Made by a program: the position numbers and the translations under genes
The notes under the pieces: model-generated
What the model saw: only the letters and a program-made list of their open reading frames with translations
Databases searched by the model: none
What the model was told of the DNA's origin: nothing
Assembly: GCA_002343715.1 (NCBI GenBank)
Contig: DDSA01000096.1
Coordinates: forward strand, 1 to 45,533
Direction of reading: 5' to 3'
DNA: 45,533 nucleotides
DNA from: Phycisphaerales bacterium UBA2402
GTDB lineage: Bacteria > Planctomycetota > Phycisphaerae > Phycisphaerales > UBA1924
Shown: one piece after another, positions 8,274-17,160 of the stretch
Layout: each line of letters opens with the position of its first letter
How positions within the stretch are numbered: position 1 is the first letter of the stretch

Positions 8274-9020
8274 ATGTTCAACGAATCGTCAAATCCCTCT
8301 CAGTCAGGCCCCAACGCTGGTGGTCCGCTGGACACCACCGAACGCCGTATCTTCGCGCTCAAGAGACGGCTGATCCGGGAGGCGACGCTGGCGATCTCGA
8401 TGCTCGAGGCCGCGCTCGCGGCCCTGTGGACGCTCGACGCCGAGGCCGCGCGGGCTGTTCGCCTGAGCGACGACAACATCGACCTTGAGGAAGTGCAGAT
8501 CGAGCAGCAGGCGTACGAACTTCTCGCGCTCCACCACCCCTTCGGGCGAGATTTCCGCGTGCTCGTATTCATCCTGAAGGTCAATGCGGAACTCGAGCGC
8601 ACCGCGGACCATGCCTCCGGCATCGCCAAGCAGGTTGCCAAAATCCGTGATGCACTCCCCGATGGTGCCCCGCCCCAGTGGCCCACCGCCCTGCGTGAGT
8701 TGGCCGAACGTGTCCCCGCGCTCTGCCACGAACTTATGCGTGCCGTTCTGGATGAAAACATCGATGCCGCTCGCCGCCTCGTCGCCGCGGACAGCATCAT
8801 TGATCAACTCGAAAAACGCCTCTTCGAGGAGACCCAGGACTACATCAGGTCACGCGCCGGGTCCGATGCCGCCATCACAGTCGGGATGTTGATCTACCGG
8901 ATCGGCAGGGAGTTGGAGCGAGTCGGCGACCTGATGGCGGGCGTGGCCGAGGATGTGGTGTATGTCGCCACCGGGGAGATCATCCGGCATGAGAAGCGAC
9001 GCATCAGAAAAACGGCTTGA
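8274..9020 (+). CDS. phoU: PhoU-domain phosphate regulator
   Basis: A 248-residue all-helical protein with two three-helix PhoU repeats. Each repeat has the metal-binding signature: NAELERTADHASGIAK near residue 105 and IGRELERVGDLMAGVAEDV near residue 210. PhoU links the Pst phosphate transporter to the PhoR sensor kinase and represses the phosphate response. No pst or phoBR gene is in the window. GGAGG at 8260-8264 gives a good ribosome binding site for ATG 8274. The first 20 residues look disordered. It is the last gene of the plus-strand run that begins at 4591. Confidence 0.92.
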   Translation: MFNESSNPSQSGPNAGGPLDTTERRIFALKRRLIREATLAISMLEAALAALWTLDAEAARAVRLSDDNIDLEEVQIEQQAYELLALHHPFGRDFRVLVFILKVNAELERTADHASGIAKQVAKIRDALPDGAPPQWPTALRELAERVPALCHELMRAVLDENIDAARRLVAADSIIDQLEKRLFEETQDYIRSRAGSDAAITVGMLIYRIGRELERVGDLMAGVAEDVVYVATGEIIRHEKRRIRKTA

Positions 9021-9023
9021 TTC

Positions 9024-10073
9024 TCAGCGGTCGGCGAGGTCGGTGATCTGCGCCAGATGTTGTCCAGCGCCCATGTCCACCACCCGGTAGCGCAGCACGG
9101 ACAAGGGTCTTCTCACAAAGGTGTGATTGATCCCAAGCACAGGCCTCCGGCGGGGCCACGAGGGCGCTGGACCGACGCCCGCGCGGGCGTGCGCATCTCC
9201 GAGATCACCGACAAGGCGGCGGATGCTCTCGCTCCCGCGCGGCGTATTGAAATCGCCCAGCACGATATCGGGCGGTGGAAATCCGTCGATCGATTCGCGT
9301 TCGCCGTCGGCGCGGTACACCGGGCCGCGATAGGCGCTGAGTGTCGCGGCGGCCTGTCCGAACATCCTCCATCGCGGGATGAGCGGGTCGCTCGGCAGGT
9401 CCACGAGCCAGATCACGGTGGGCCGGCCCCAGATGGCGGTGGTGTCGAGTTCGGCAAAGAGTGCCTCACCCCGATCGATGCTCACGAGACTTCCACCTCG
9501 CCACGTGCTCAACTGCGGTCGAGAGCCGGTGATGTTGAGAGGCGAGAACCCCCACCTCACGACAGGAAACCGACTCACGAGGGAGAGTCGGCCATCGCGG
9601 ACCATGCCGCCCGAACCACCGACGGCGGACTTGATGACATCCCACTTCGTGTGGGCGGGCCGATTGGCGATGGCGACGATGGACGGAGCAAGCCCCGAGA
9701 CCCTCTGAGCGAAGTCGTCCATGAAATCCGTGGCCGGGTTCCAGGCCACGATGCGGACCGCGCTGCCTGTCGGTGCCGCCCGAACGAAGTTCCAGACTCT
9801 CCACTCCCACACCGCAAAGACCGCACACGCCGCTGGGACGAGTGCGAACCATCTCCGACGGGTTCCGTGGCGCTGTGCCCCGGCATCGCCCAGACGCCGC
9901 AACAGCACCGCCGTCACGCTCAGGCCCACCGCGATCCACCCGGGAATCCAGAACACGAACTGCGACCAGAGAAATCGGTCGTTCACGACGCGCCCGACAA
10001 GCCAGAGCACGCACCCCGCCCAGGCGCACCACCCTGCCCAGCCGAAAAAACTGCGTATCGGGCCGCGTTTCAA
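9024..10073 (-). CDS. Membrane-anchored endonuclease/exonuclease/phosphatase-fold protein, catalytically degenerate
   Basis: A 349-residue protein with three hydrophobic segments at about residues 10-28, 37-60 and 75-93, then a domain that follows the EEP (DNase I-like) pattern: VRIVAWNPA near 105, IVLGDFNTP near 272 and INHTFVRRPL near 315. Two usual catalytic positions look lost: the metal-binding Glu of 'LQE' is replaced (VAIANRP), and the 'SDH' near the C-terminus reads GQH. The start is a TTG overlapping the flippase stop (TTGA), so it is translationally coupled to that gene. It may be a non-catalytic or altered member of the fold. The EEP call is moderate. Confidence 0.65.
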   Translation of the reverse strand: MKRGPIRSFFGWAGWCAWAGCVLWLVGRVVNDRFLWSQFVFWIPGWIAVGLSVTAVLLRRLGDAGAQRHGTRRRWFALVPAACAVFAVWEWRVWNFVRAAPTGSAVRIVAWNPATDFMDDFAQRVSGLAPSIVAIANRPAHTKWDVIKSAVGGSGGMVRDGRLSLVSRFPVVRWGFSPLNITGSRPQLSTWRGGSLVSIDRGEALFAELDTTAIWGRPTVIWLVDLPSDPLIPRWRMFGQAAATLSAYRGPVYRADGERESIDGFPPPDIVLGDFNTPRGSESIRRLVGDLGDAHARAGVGPAPSWPRRRPVLGINHTFVRRPLSVLRYRVVDMGAGQHLAQITDLADR

Positions 10074-11749
10074 TCGAGCCTCATGAGTTTGAGCAGCGGC
10101 CCGCGCACCCTCGCCGGCATGACGCGGAGCATGTCGCGCATGTCATCGGCGAGGAAGAGGCTGGCCAGCACAACGAAGACCGCGGCGCACATCCCCCCCG
10201 TGACGATCAGTTGCGCCGCGTTCCCCGCGATCGCAGCCCAGTGGTCGCAGCGTTCCGGTCCGACGAGCGTCGTGAGGTAGTTGATCACGCGTGCGTTGCC
10301 CGCGATCGTCGAGCCCAACTGCAGGCGATGGTCCATCCACATGGCGACGCCGAAGGCCGCGAGCGCGACGAGCCAGGCCGGGACCATCGCCGACACCGTG
10401 GCCGTCCAGCGCCCACCCAACTTGTGAAACACGTACCACGTGCTGAGCATGCGGCTGAACATGACCCACCCGCCCGTCCACCAGGCGATTCCCTGCACCG
10501 AGGGGGACACAAACCCCGCGGCGGCCGAGGCGGCGATCAGCCCGATGCACTCGAAGGCCGAGAGCACGGCGAGCCTGCGGAACGCGCCCTGGGCCATGAG
10601 CACGGAGGTGCACAGCCCGAAAGTGATGCGCCAAGGATAGAACGCGCCAAAAATCAGGATCGCGGCGACGCTCTCCGCGAACTTCCCCTGCCACAGGATG
10701 CGCTCCAGCGGCCCCATGATGCTCGCCAGGCCCAGGCTGCAGATCGAGCCGGTGAACATCAGGGTCCGCAGCGCGCGGAGCGCCGCCGCGCGCTGCCGCT
10801 CCGGTTCACCCTTCATCCGCTGCAGCGCGGGTACAAGAACGATCATCGCGTTGTACGCGAGCATCACCCCGATCTGCCCGGTGATCTGGTAGGCGAAGAA
10901 ATAGAACCCCACGATGTCGTAGGCCGCCTTCTCGTTCGCCAGGGTCAGCGCCATGATCGGGCCGAGCACGAGAAACGGCCCGTAGTCCATCGCGAAGTTC
11001 GCCAGCGAGTTTACCATGAGCCAGACCGCCTGGCGGATCATGCCGACCCACTGATCGAACTGCGGCGGGCGGGTCCACGGCGCCTCGCGCGTGATCAGGT
11101 ACAGCGACACGGAGTCGAAGATCGAGTTGAGCAGCATCGGCAGCGCGAAACTCATCGGGCCGAAACCCATCCTCGCCAGGACGATCATCGCGACCTGACG
11201 GAACAGCCCCGACAACGCCATCTGCCAACTGAAGGCTTTGAATCGAAGGTCGAGCCTCAGCCGCGCGAAGAGGTTGTTCCCCACCGCGCCGATCGGCAAG
11301 GCCCAGAGCATCACCACGAGCATCCACGCCAGTTCGGGCTGGTTGTAGACCCGGTTCGCCAGCGGGAAGGCCGCGATGCTCCCCACGCTCGCCACGATGA
11401 TGTTGTACGTGAACGCCAGCCAGAACGCCGCCCCGTCGTTCGAGCGGTACGCCTCCCGACCGCGCTGCACCAGCAGCGTTCCGGTGGACATGTCACGGCA
11501 GATCATCATGAACCCGGCCAGGGCCGTGGCCACGCCGTAAAGGGCGAAGTCACGGGGCAGCAGCCACCAGCCCAGGAGAATTTGGGCCGCGAACGTTGCG
11601 GCGCGTGTCCCGATCGTGGCCACCACCATCCACGACATGCCCCCGCCGACCGCGTGACCCAGCGCGCGGGATTCATGAGTTGTCCGAGGCTCCTGCCCAT
11701 CGGTCGCTGGCTCGGCGGCGGGGCTGGGTGACTGCGTGGCCTGCGACAT
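10070..11749 (-). CDS. Polysaccharide flippase (Wzx/MOP superfamily)
   Basis: A 559-residue multi-pass membrane protein with about 12-14 predicted helices and the N-terminal pattern of oligosaccharide flippases: a cytoplasmic tail, then MVVATIGTRAATFAAQILLGWWLLPRDFALYGVATALAGFM. DMSTGTLLVQRG and the following helices match the polysaccharide biosynthesis protein family, which moves lipid-linked sugar units across the inner membrane. It is the first gene of a minus-strand pair with the EEP-fold protein and lies divergently from the SGNH-MBOAT pair. A role in exopolysaccharide or O-antigen export is inferred from family and context. The start ATG 11749 has only a weak ribosome binding site; ATG codons inside the tail are possible. 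Confidence 0.85.
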   Translation of the reverse strand: MSQATQSPSPAAEPATDGQEPRTTHESRALGHAVGGGMSWMVVATIGTRAATFAAQILLGWWLLPRDFALYGVATALAGFMMICRDMSTGTLLVQRGREAYRSNDGAAFWLAFTYNIIVASVGSIAAFPLANRVYNQPELAWMLVVMLWALPIGAVGNNLFARLRLDLRFKAFSWQMALSGLFRQVAMIVLARMGFGPMSFALPMLLNSIFDSVSLYLITREAPWTRPPQFDQWVGMIRQAVWLMVNSLANFAMDYGPFLVLGPIMALTLANEKAAYDIVGFYFFAYQITGQIGVMLAYNAMIVLVPALQRMKGEPERQRAAALRALRTLMFTGSICSLGLASIMGPLERILWQGKFAESVAAILIFGAFYPWRITFGLCTSVLMAQGAFRRLAVLSAFECIGLIAASAAAGFVSPSVQGIAWWTGGWVMFSRMLSTWYVFHKLGGRWTATVSAMVPAWLVALAAFGVAMWMDHRLQLGSTIAGNARVINYLTTLVGPERCDHWAAIAGNAAQLIVTGGMCAAVFVVLASLFLADDMRDMLRVMPARVRGPLLKLMRLD

Positions 11750-11987
11750 TGCTGTCCGTACGTTCGGGCGAAAGCGGTGCGTCGCCGTATTTCTCGGCGA
11801 AGGGAGACGTGCTTCCGATGGAAGACCGACCGACCGCGCATCCGGAAACGCCCCGGAACGGGTTGCAGATCTCTATCGGCGTTCATGCCCGTTCAGCATC
11901 GCGCGGCCTGCGGGGACGCGGGAGTATACCCTGACCCCCCCGCGGTCGATGGAGAAGCGGGCATCATCCGATAGAAGACGTTGACAT

Positions 11988-13109
11988 ATGTCCGCCCCCG
12001 CGCCTCCCCCCGCCCCGGAGATTCCGTACGCACGTCGCTTTTCGACGCCGGGGTGCTTCGCATGGTGTTTTGCTCCTTCACTCGTTGGGTTGGCGCTCGC
12101 CATGATGTTCCAGTTGTGGTTCATGCTCCCCCGATTCGGGACGGGCAGCAGCGACCTGAACCGCATGGTGGCGCTCGGGCAACACGTTCGGTCCACGTTT
12201 CCACCGAACTCGGCGATCGCGTTGGGTGATTCGGTGACGGTTGAGGGGATCGACGCTTCCATCGTTCGTTCGGCAGCGCCCTCGGGTTGGCATGTTGAAA
12301 ACGCGGGGATCAACGGGTGCGACCGGGCCGAGGTCGCGGTGATCCTGCCCGCCGTGCTCGCGGCGAAACCCCGTGCCCTGATCCTTGTCTTGAGGCCGTT
12401 AAGCATCGCGCGACCGCCGCCGATCTCGGGGGATGGGGCCTTCGCCTACGCACTGGGGGGGTTCCGTGACCATTGGCCCGATGGGTGGCTCGGCCCGGAT
12501 TCAGCGGGCTTGACGCAAGACCTCTTCGATCGACTTACCGCACCCCGCCTGCGGGCCGAGATTCACTTCCGAACCGCGGTGAACTACCTCATCAACGACA
12601 CCCTCCGCGAACGGGTGCGTTCGGGCATCAAGTTCGCTCGGCCCGATGACTGGGTCGCGCCCTTCAACATGACCACGTCGATCTCGGGAAAGACCCTCGA
12701 TGCCCATTTGAAGAATCTGGAAGAGGAAGTTCGTGAATCTTCGATGAAGATCGGATCGGGAGATGGCCCGCTCGTGATCGATACCACAGCGGACGAGGCG
12801 GACATGGAGCGGCTGATCGCCGCGATCCGCGCGGCGGGGGCGACCCCGGTCCTCATCGCCTCTCCCGTGCACCCCCGTCTCCGCGATGCCGAGGCCTTCG
12901 CCGCCGTGGGAGCCAGGTTGCGGATGCTCGCGCCGCGATGGGCTCAAACGTACGGTGGTGTGTACGCCGACGCTTCGAGTCTGCTGGACGAAACCGGGTT
13001 CGCCGATGGGCAACACCTCAACGCCGCGGGACGGGCCAAACTCTCGGAGTTCGTCGGTCGTTACCTTCCTCCCTTATCCAACGCTCCGGCGGGAACGCCG
13101 GGCATGTAA
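11988..13109 (+). CDS. SGNH-hydrolase-like protein paired with MBOAT acyltransferase
   Basis: A 373-residue protein with one N-terminal membrane segment (about 28-47) and an extracytoplasmic SGNH-like domain. The block I motif ALGDSVT has Ser82, and the C-terminal catalytic pair is DGQHLN with Asp340 and His343. Proteins of this type (DltD, AlgJ/AlgX-like) work with MBOAT proteins to O-acylate surface polymers. The MBOAT gene starts 3 bases after this stop, which supports that role. The closest named subfamily cannot be decided from sequence alone. The start is ATG 11988, with only GAAG as a weak upstream Shine-Dalgarno. Confidence 0.8.
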   Translation: MSAPAPPPAPEIPYARRFSTPGCFAWCFAPSLVGLALAMMFQLWFMLPRFGTGSSDLNRMVALGQHVRSTFPPNSAIALGDSVTVEGIDASIVRSAAPSGWHVENAGINGCDRAEVAVILPAVLAAKPRALILVLRPLSIARPPPISGDGAFAYALGGFRDHWPDGWLGPDSAGLTQDLFDRLTAPRLRAEIHFRTAVNYLINDTLRERVRSGIKFARPDDWVAPFNMTTSISGKTLDAHLKNLEEEVRESSMKIGSGDGPLVIDTTADEADMERLIAAIRAAGATPVLIASPVHPRLRDAEAFAAVGARLRMLAPRWAQTYGGVYADASSLLDETGFADGQHLNAAGRAKLSEFVGRYLPPLSNAPAGTPGM

Positions 13110-13112
13110 CCA

Positions 13113-14816
13113 GTGCTGTTCCAAACCCCCGAGTTTCTGGTCGTCTTTCTCATCAGCGTGCTGGGCGTGGCGTTCCTGCGCCGCAACACCCATCAGCACT
13201 TCCTGATGACGATCCTGAGTTACGCCTTTTACGCCTGGTTTGATGTCCGGTTTCTGATCCTGCTGCTCATCACCTCGCTCGTGGATTACTCCGCGGCGCT
13301 GGGCATGGACGGCGTCCAACTCTCGTGGAAGAAACGCTGGAAACTCTCCGGGTTTGTGCTGGGCATGTCGGCGGTCAGCCTGGGTTTGAACTGGCCCCTG
13401 ATCCAGAGCCACGGCGAGTTTTCATTCGCCGCGTTCTCCATCGGCGAGTTCGTCACGCCGCGGTGGAACGGGTTTCTGCCGTCGGTGGTGGCGTGCATCG
13501 TCTTCGCCGCGGCGTGGCCGTTCGTCTATGAACTGCTCTTCCGGTCCTACGACGGCGAGCGGCGGCGCAAGGCCTTCCTGGTGGTGAGCGTGATCTGCAA
13601 CCTCGCCGTGCTAGGGTTCTTCAAGTATTTCAACTTCTTTGTTGATTCGCTGATGCTGGCATCGTCCGGCCTGGGTCTCTCGCTCAACCGCCCGCACCTC
13701 GACGTGCTCTTGCCCCTGGGCATCAGTTTCTACACCTTCGTCTCCATGAGTTACACGATCGACGCCTACCGCAAAGAACTGAAGGCCGAGCAGTCCTTCA
13801 TGCGGTTCAGTCTGTTCGTGTGCTATTACCCCCACCTGGTCGCGGGGCCGATCATCCGTCCCGACAACTTCCTGCCCACGCTCCACGAACCCTGGCGGTT
13901 CGAGTCTAAGCGGATCATCTCCGGCTTCCACCTCTGCCTCAACGGCCTCTTCAAGAAGATGCTGATCGCCGATGCCGTGGCCCCGCTGGCGGATCGAATC
14001 TTCACCGATCCGGCGGGTGCGGGGCTGCCCAGCCTCGCCATCATGCTCGGGGCGGCCCTCTTCGCCGTGCAGATCTACTGCGACTTCTCGGGGTATTCAG
14101 ATATCGCGCGGGGTGTGTCGCGCATGTTCGGGCCAGAACTGCCGATCAACTTCGACTTCCCGTATTTCTCCACGTCCATCATCGATTTCTGGCGGACGTG
14201 GCACATCTCCCTCTCCACCTGGCTGCGCGATTATCTGTACATCCCGCTTGGCGGCGGGAGGGGATCCCCGCCGAAAGTCTATTTCAACCTGATGACGACC
14301 ATGGTACTGGGCGGGCTATGGCACGGGGCCAGCGCCAACTTCGTCATCTGGGGCTTTTATCAGGGTCTGCTCCTCTGCGTCAACAGGTTTATCCGGTGGG
14401 TGTGCGATCAGGCACCGCCCCTCAAGCGTGCCCTGGAGTCCGTGCCCGGTACGGTCCTGCGCTGGGCGGTCACGATGTACTTCGTTCTGCTCGGCTGGCT
14501 CATCTTCCGCGTCAACAACCCCAAGGACCCCTTCGATTTCAGCCAACTGGCGTACTGCATCAAGAAGTTCATCTTCTTCGACGGATCGCTCAATATCGCC
14601 GCGATCGGCCTGGGCCGTGGGCTGCCCTTTGTTGCCGCCCTGTTCGCCGGCCTCTTCTGCGTCCTGCACACGATCAGCCGGTTTAGCGGCGGGATCCACA
14701 ACCGGCTGGACAAGGCCCCCGCCTGGATCCTGCCCTTCATCTACGCCGGTCTCGCGGCGGCCTTCTACTTCTTCTGGCCCTCATCCAACGCGGCATTTAT
14801 CTACTTCCAGTTCTGA
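13113..14816 (+). CDS. MBOAT family O-acyltransferase (AlgI/DltB-like)
   Basis: A 567-residue multi-pass membrane enzyme that passes acyl groups from the cytoplasm to a polymer or its partner outside. The opening MLFQTPEFLVVFLISVLGVA is typical of the AlgI/DltB family. LPLGISFYTF, GYSDIARGVSRMFG, FWRTWHISLSTWLRDYLYIPLGG (His364) and the catalytic-His block LGGLWHGA (His404) are all intact. The start is GTG 13113, 3 bases after the SGNH gene, so the two form one unit. Context (flippase, GDP-fucose synthase, glycosyltransferase) points to acylation, probably acetylation, of an exopolysaccharide. Confidence 0.95.
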   Translation: MLFQTPEFLVVFLISVLGVAFLRRNTHQHFLMTILSYAFYAWFDVRFLILLLITSLVDYSAALGMDGVQLSWKKRWKLSGFVLGMSAVSLGLNWPLIQSHGEFSFAAFSIGEFVTPRWNGFLPSVVACIVFAAAWPFVYELLFRSYDGERRRKAFLVVSVICNLAVLGFFKYFNFFVDSLMLASSGLGLSLNRPHLDVLLPLGISFYTFVSMSYTIDAYRKELKAEQSFMRFSLFVCYYPHLVAGPIIRPDNFLPTLHEPWRFESKRIISGFHLCLNGLFKKMLIADAVAPLADRIFTDPAGAGLPSLAIMLGAALFAVQIYCDFSGYSDIARGVSRMFGPELPINFDFPYFSTSIIDFWRTWHISLSTWLRDYLYIPLGGGRGSPPKVYFNLMTTMVLGGLWHGASANFVIWGFYQGLLLCVNRFIRWVCDQAPPLKRALESVPGTVLRWAVTMYFVLLGWLIFRVNNPKDPFDFSQLAYCIKKFIFFDGSLNIAAIGLGRGLPFVAALFAGLFCVLHTISRFSGGIHNRLDKAPAWILPFIYAGLAAAFYFFWPSSNAAFIYFQF

Positions 14817-14882
14817 TACCCTTGGGTCCGGGAGCGTGCAGCGCCGCTCGCGGTTGGGAAGTTCGTCTACTCGGAGCGATTC

Positions 14883-15848
14883 ATGCTGGACTGGTCAGGC
14901 AAACGGGTCATTCTCACCGGCGGAGCTGGGTTCCTTGGGCGGGTGGTCAAGGACAAGCTCCTCGCCCGCGGCGTCGCGGAGTCCAGTATCTGCATCCCGC
15001 GGCGGCGTCTGACCGACCTGACCAGCGAGATGGAGGTCGCCCGCCTTTACCGCGACGCGTTCAAGCCGCACAAGGCCGATGTCGTCATCCACCTCGCCGC
15101 GGAAGTAGGGGGGATCGGCGCCAACCGCGCTAACCCAGGCCGCTACTTCTTCGCCAACATGGCCATGGCCCTGCACCTGATCGAGCAGGCCCGGCTTGAC
15201 AATCTGCACCTCCGCGGCGGGAAGTTCATCCAGGTGGGAACAATCTGCGCGTATCCCAAGTTCACGCCCGTCCCCTTCCGCGAGGAAGAGTTGTGGAACG
15301 GCTACCCCGAAGAGACCAACGCCCCCTACGGCGTCGCGAAGAAGGCCGCCTGGCAGATGCTCGACGCTTACCGCCTTCAGTACGGGTTCAAGAGTTCCTA
15401 CGTCCTGCCCGTGAACCTCTACGGCCCGCACGACAACTTCGACCTCAACTCCAGCCACGTCATCCCCGCCCTCATCCGCAAGTGCGTCGAAGCCCAGCGG
15501 GCGGGCGCGAAGGAGATCGTCTGCTGGGGCACCGGCTCGGCCAGCCGCGAGTTCCTCTACGTGGATGATGCCGCTGAAGGCATTGTCCGTGCCGCGGAGG
15601 CTATGGACGACCCCGACCCGATCAACCTCGGGGCGGGTTTTGAGATCACCATCAAGAACCTCGTCGAACTCATCGTGAAACTGACCGGGTTCAAGGGCGG
15701 CATCGCGTGGGATGCCACCAAGCCCGACGGCCAGCCCCGCCGCTGCCTCTCCACCGAGAAGGCCGCCCGCCTTCTGAACTGGAAGGCCCAGGTCAACTTT
15801 GAGGAAGGCCTGAAGCGCACGATCGAGTGGTACCGCGCGAACACATGA
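14883..15848 (+). CDS. fcl: GDP-L-fucose synthase-like NAD(P)-dependent epimerase/reductase
   Basis: A 321-residue extended short-chain dehydrogenase. It has the Rossmann motif TGGAGFLG, the Tyr149-x3-Lys153 pair in PYGVAKK, and blocks shared with GDP-fucose synthase: [39 protein letters not shown] and [18 protein letters not shown]. The enzyme converts GDP-4-keto-6-deoxymannose to GDP-L-fucose. The GDP-mannose dehydratase (gmd) that normally precedes it is not in the window, so the sugar made depends on genes elsewhere. It follows the MBOAT gene by 66 bases on the same strand and is probably part of the polysaccharide locus. Confidence 0.88.
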   Translation: MLDWSGKRVILTGGAGFLGRVVKDKLLARGVAESSICIPRRRLTDLTSEMEVARLYRDAFKPHKADVVIHLAAEVGGIGANRANPGRYFFANMAMALHLIEQARLDNLHLRGGKFIQVGTICAYPKFTPVPFREEELWNGYPEETNAPYGVAKKAAWQMLDAYRLQYGFKSSYVLPVNLYGPHDNFDLNSSHVIPALIRKCVEAQRAGAKEIVCWGTGSASREFLYVDDAAEGIVRAAEAMDDPDPINLGAGFEITIKNLVELIVKLTGFKGGIAWDATKPDGQPRRCLSTEKAARLLNWKAQVNFEEGLKRTIEWYRANT

Positions 15849-15875
15849 CGGCCGCTGATTCGCGGTCACTGTGCA

Positions 15876-16958
15876 TCATTTCGTCGGATTGATCTTCTCC
15901 TTGATGACGGTAGATACCGCCGCCTTGTTTTCGTTGAGCAGTTCCGCGAAGAATTCGATGATCTTTGCCGCGTTACTCAGGTCTGTTTCGCCCGCCTCAA
16001 CACTCAGCGTGAACGGATTTCCCAACCCCGCCGCCTCGGTGGGCGTGTACGGCGGTTCGGGGATCGTGAACCAGTCGCTCGCGATGCCCAGCCTGTCCGC
16101 CGAAGTCAGCGCCATGCCCGGCGCATCGCCCGCCACGTTGCCCGACCGGTCCTTACGGGGCCGCCCGTTGCCGGGGAGATAGTTGTTGATCACGAACATG
16201 AAGTCGAAGATGTCGTGCGTGTCCGAGGCACCCAGATGCTCGTTGCTCGGCAGGTTCAGGCTCATCCTGGCCCCCACCGACACACGGATCGCGCCGCGCT
16301 CCGAGGCCTGGGTAGAAGTCCGTGCCCGCGGCGTAGCGATGCGGAAGAAGACCGGCACCACTTGAACGTACCGCGCATCCTCACCGGGCCGCAGCAGGAA
16401 AATGATGTGACAGTTGACCTTGCCGACATCCCCGGCAAACTGATTCGTTCCGGGCTCACCGCCGTTGGCATCGTTGGCGATCCACTCGCGCCGGAACTCA
16501 AACGCCGGAAAGGCCGCCGTCCACCCGTCTTTGTTCGCCGTGGGAACCCAGAACGCCGGACGCGAAGCCGCCGCGGCCAGGTCGGCGTGATACCGCTTGG
16601 CCTGCTCGCGCAGTTTGTCGGCGATCACCTTGAACAACTTTTCAACCAGGTAGCCCGCCAACGCCGCCAGCAGCACCGGCGCGTTCACGCCCGAAGGGGG
16701 CGGGAATAAATCAGGCCGTTCGGAGCGAACCCGGGTCGCGAATTCCGCGCACTCCGCGGGGACCGCGGAGACCGCGGGGGGCTTGTCCGGGGCATCCGGC
16801 TTGGTGGGCGCGGTGAAGTAATACGCCAGGTCCTTGACCGTCAAGGGCCGCACACGCACATACTCGCGCTCAGAGGCGGGTCCCGGGGCCTGCGCGAACG
16901 CGCCTTCGGTTACGACGTGTTCGGGGGTTGTATCAGCGAGAGAGACGGTTTCGTTCAT
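15876..16958 (-). CDS. Hypothetical protein, unrecognised family
   Basis: A 360-residue protein I do not recognise. The start ATG 16958 is supported by AAGGAG placed 7 bases upstream; an in-frame ATG nine codons earlier is less likely. Residues 1-90 are acidic and Pro/Ala-rich and include RPLTVKDLAYYF. A hydrophobic-amphipathic stretch follows (VLLAALAGYLVEKLFKVIADKLREQAKRY, about 115-143). The rest is a beta-rich domain with KVNCHIIFLLRPG, VQVVPVFFRIATPRA and DIFDFMFVINNYLPG, and the chain ends in a helix. No signal peptide is seen. It lies between fcl and a glycosyltransferase gene but on the opposite strand, so a link to polysaccharide synthesis is uncertain. Confidence 0.75.
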   Translation of the reverse strand: MNETVSLADTTPEHVVTEGAFAQAPGPASEREYVRVRPLTVKDLAYYFTAPTKPDAPDKPPAVSAVPAECAEFATRVRSERPDLFPPPSGVNAPVLLAALAGYLVEKLFKVIADKLREQAKRYHADLAAAASRPAFWVPTANKDGWTAAFPAFEFRREWIANDANGGEPGTNQFAGDVGKVNCHIIFLLRPGEDARYVQVVPVFFRIATPRARTSTQASERGAIRVSVGARMSLNLPSNEHLGASDTHDIFDFMFVINNYLPGNGRPRKDRSGNVAGDAPGMALTSADRLGIASDWFTIPEPPYTPTEAAGLGNPFTLSVEAGETDLSNAAKIIEFFAELLNENKAAVSTVIKEKINPTK

Positions 16959-17160
16959 GGTCCACTCCTTGTCCCGTGTCAACACGGCACGGCTTGTTCG
17001 TGGGAGATGCTAGCCGCCTCCGTGATACGCCCGGAAGAGGGATCAGCCGGCAATCAGTCTTGTCCTCGCGACGATCACAGGCCCGTGGTTGAACGCCACT
17101 ATCCTCACGCCCCTCGGTCCCGATTCCGATGAAGTCACCTTCGCAGACTCCGCCCACCGC

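Noticed and set aside
9773..11731. A 652-codon open frame on the plus strand, antisense to the flippase
   Set aside because: It is rich in Arg, His, Asp and Pro with no hydrophobic pattern or known motif, and covers a clear membrane protein on the minus strand. Long antisense frames are expected in GC-rich DNA.
11967..11974. TCCGATAG before the SGNH gene, the same octamer as in the flagellin promoter
   Set aside because: The position 15 bases upstream reads GATG, which does not fit a sigma-28 -35 element, and the gene is not related to motility.
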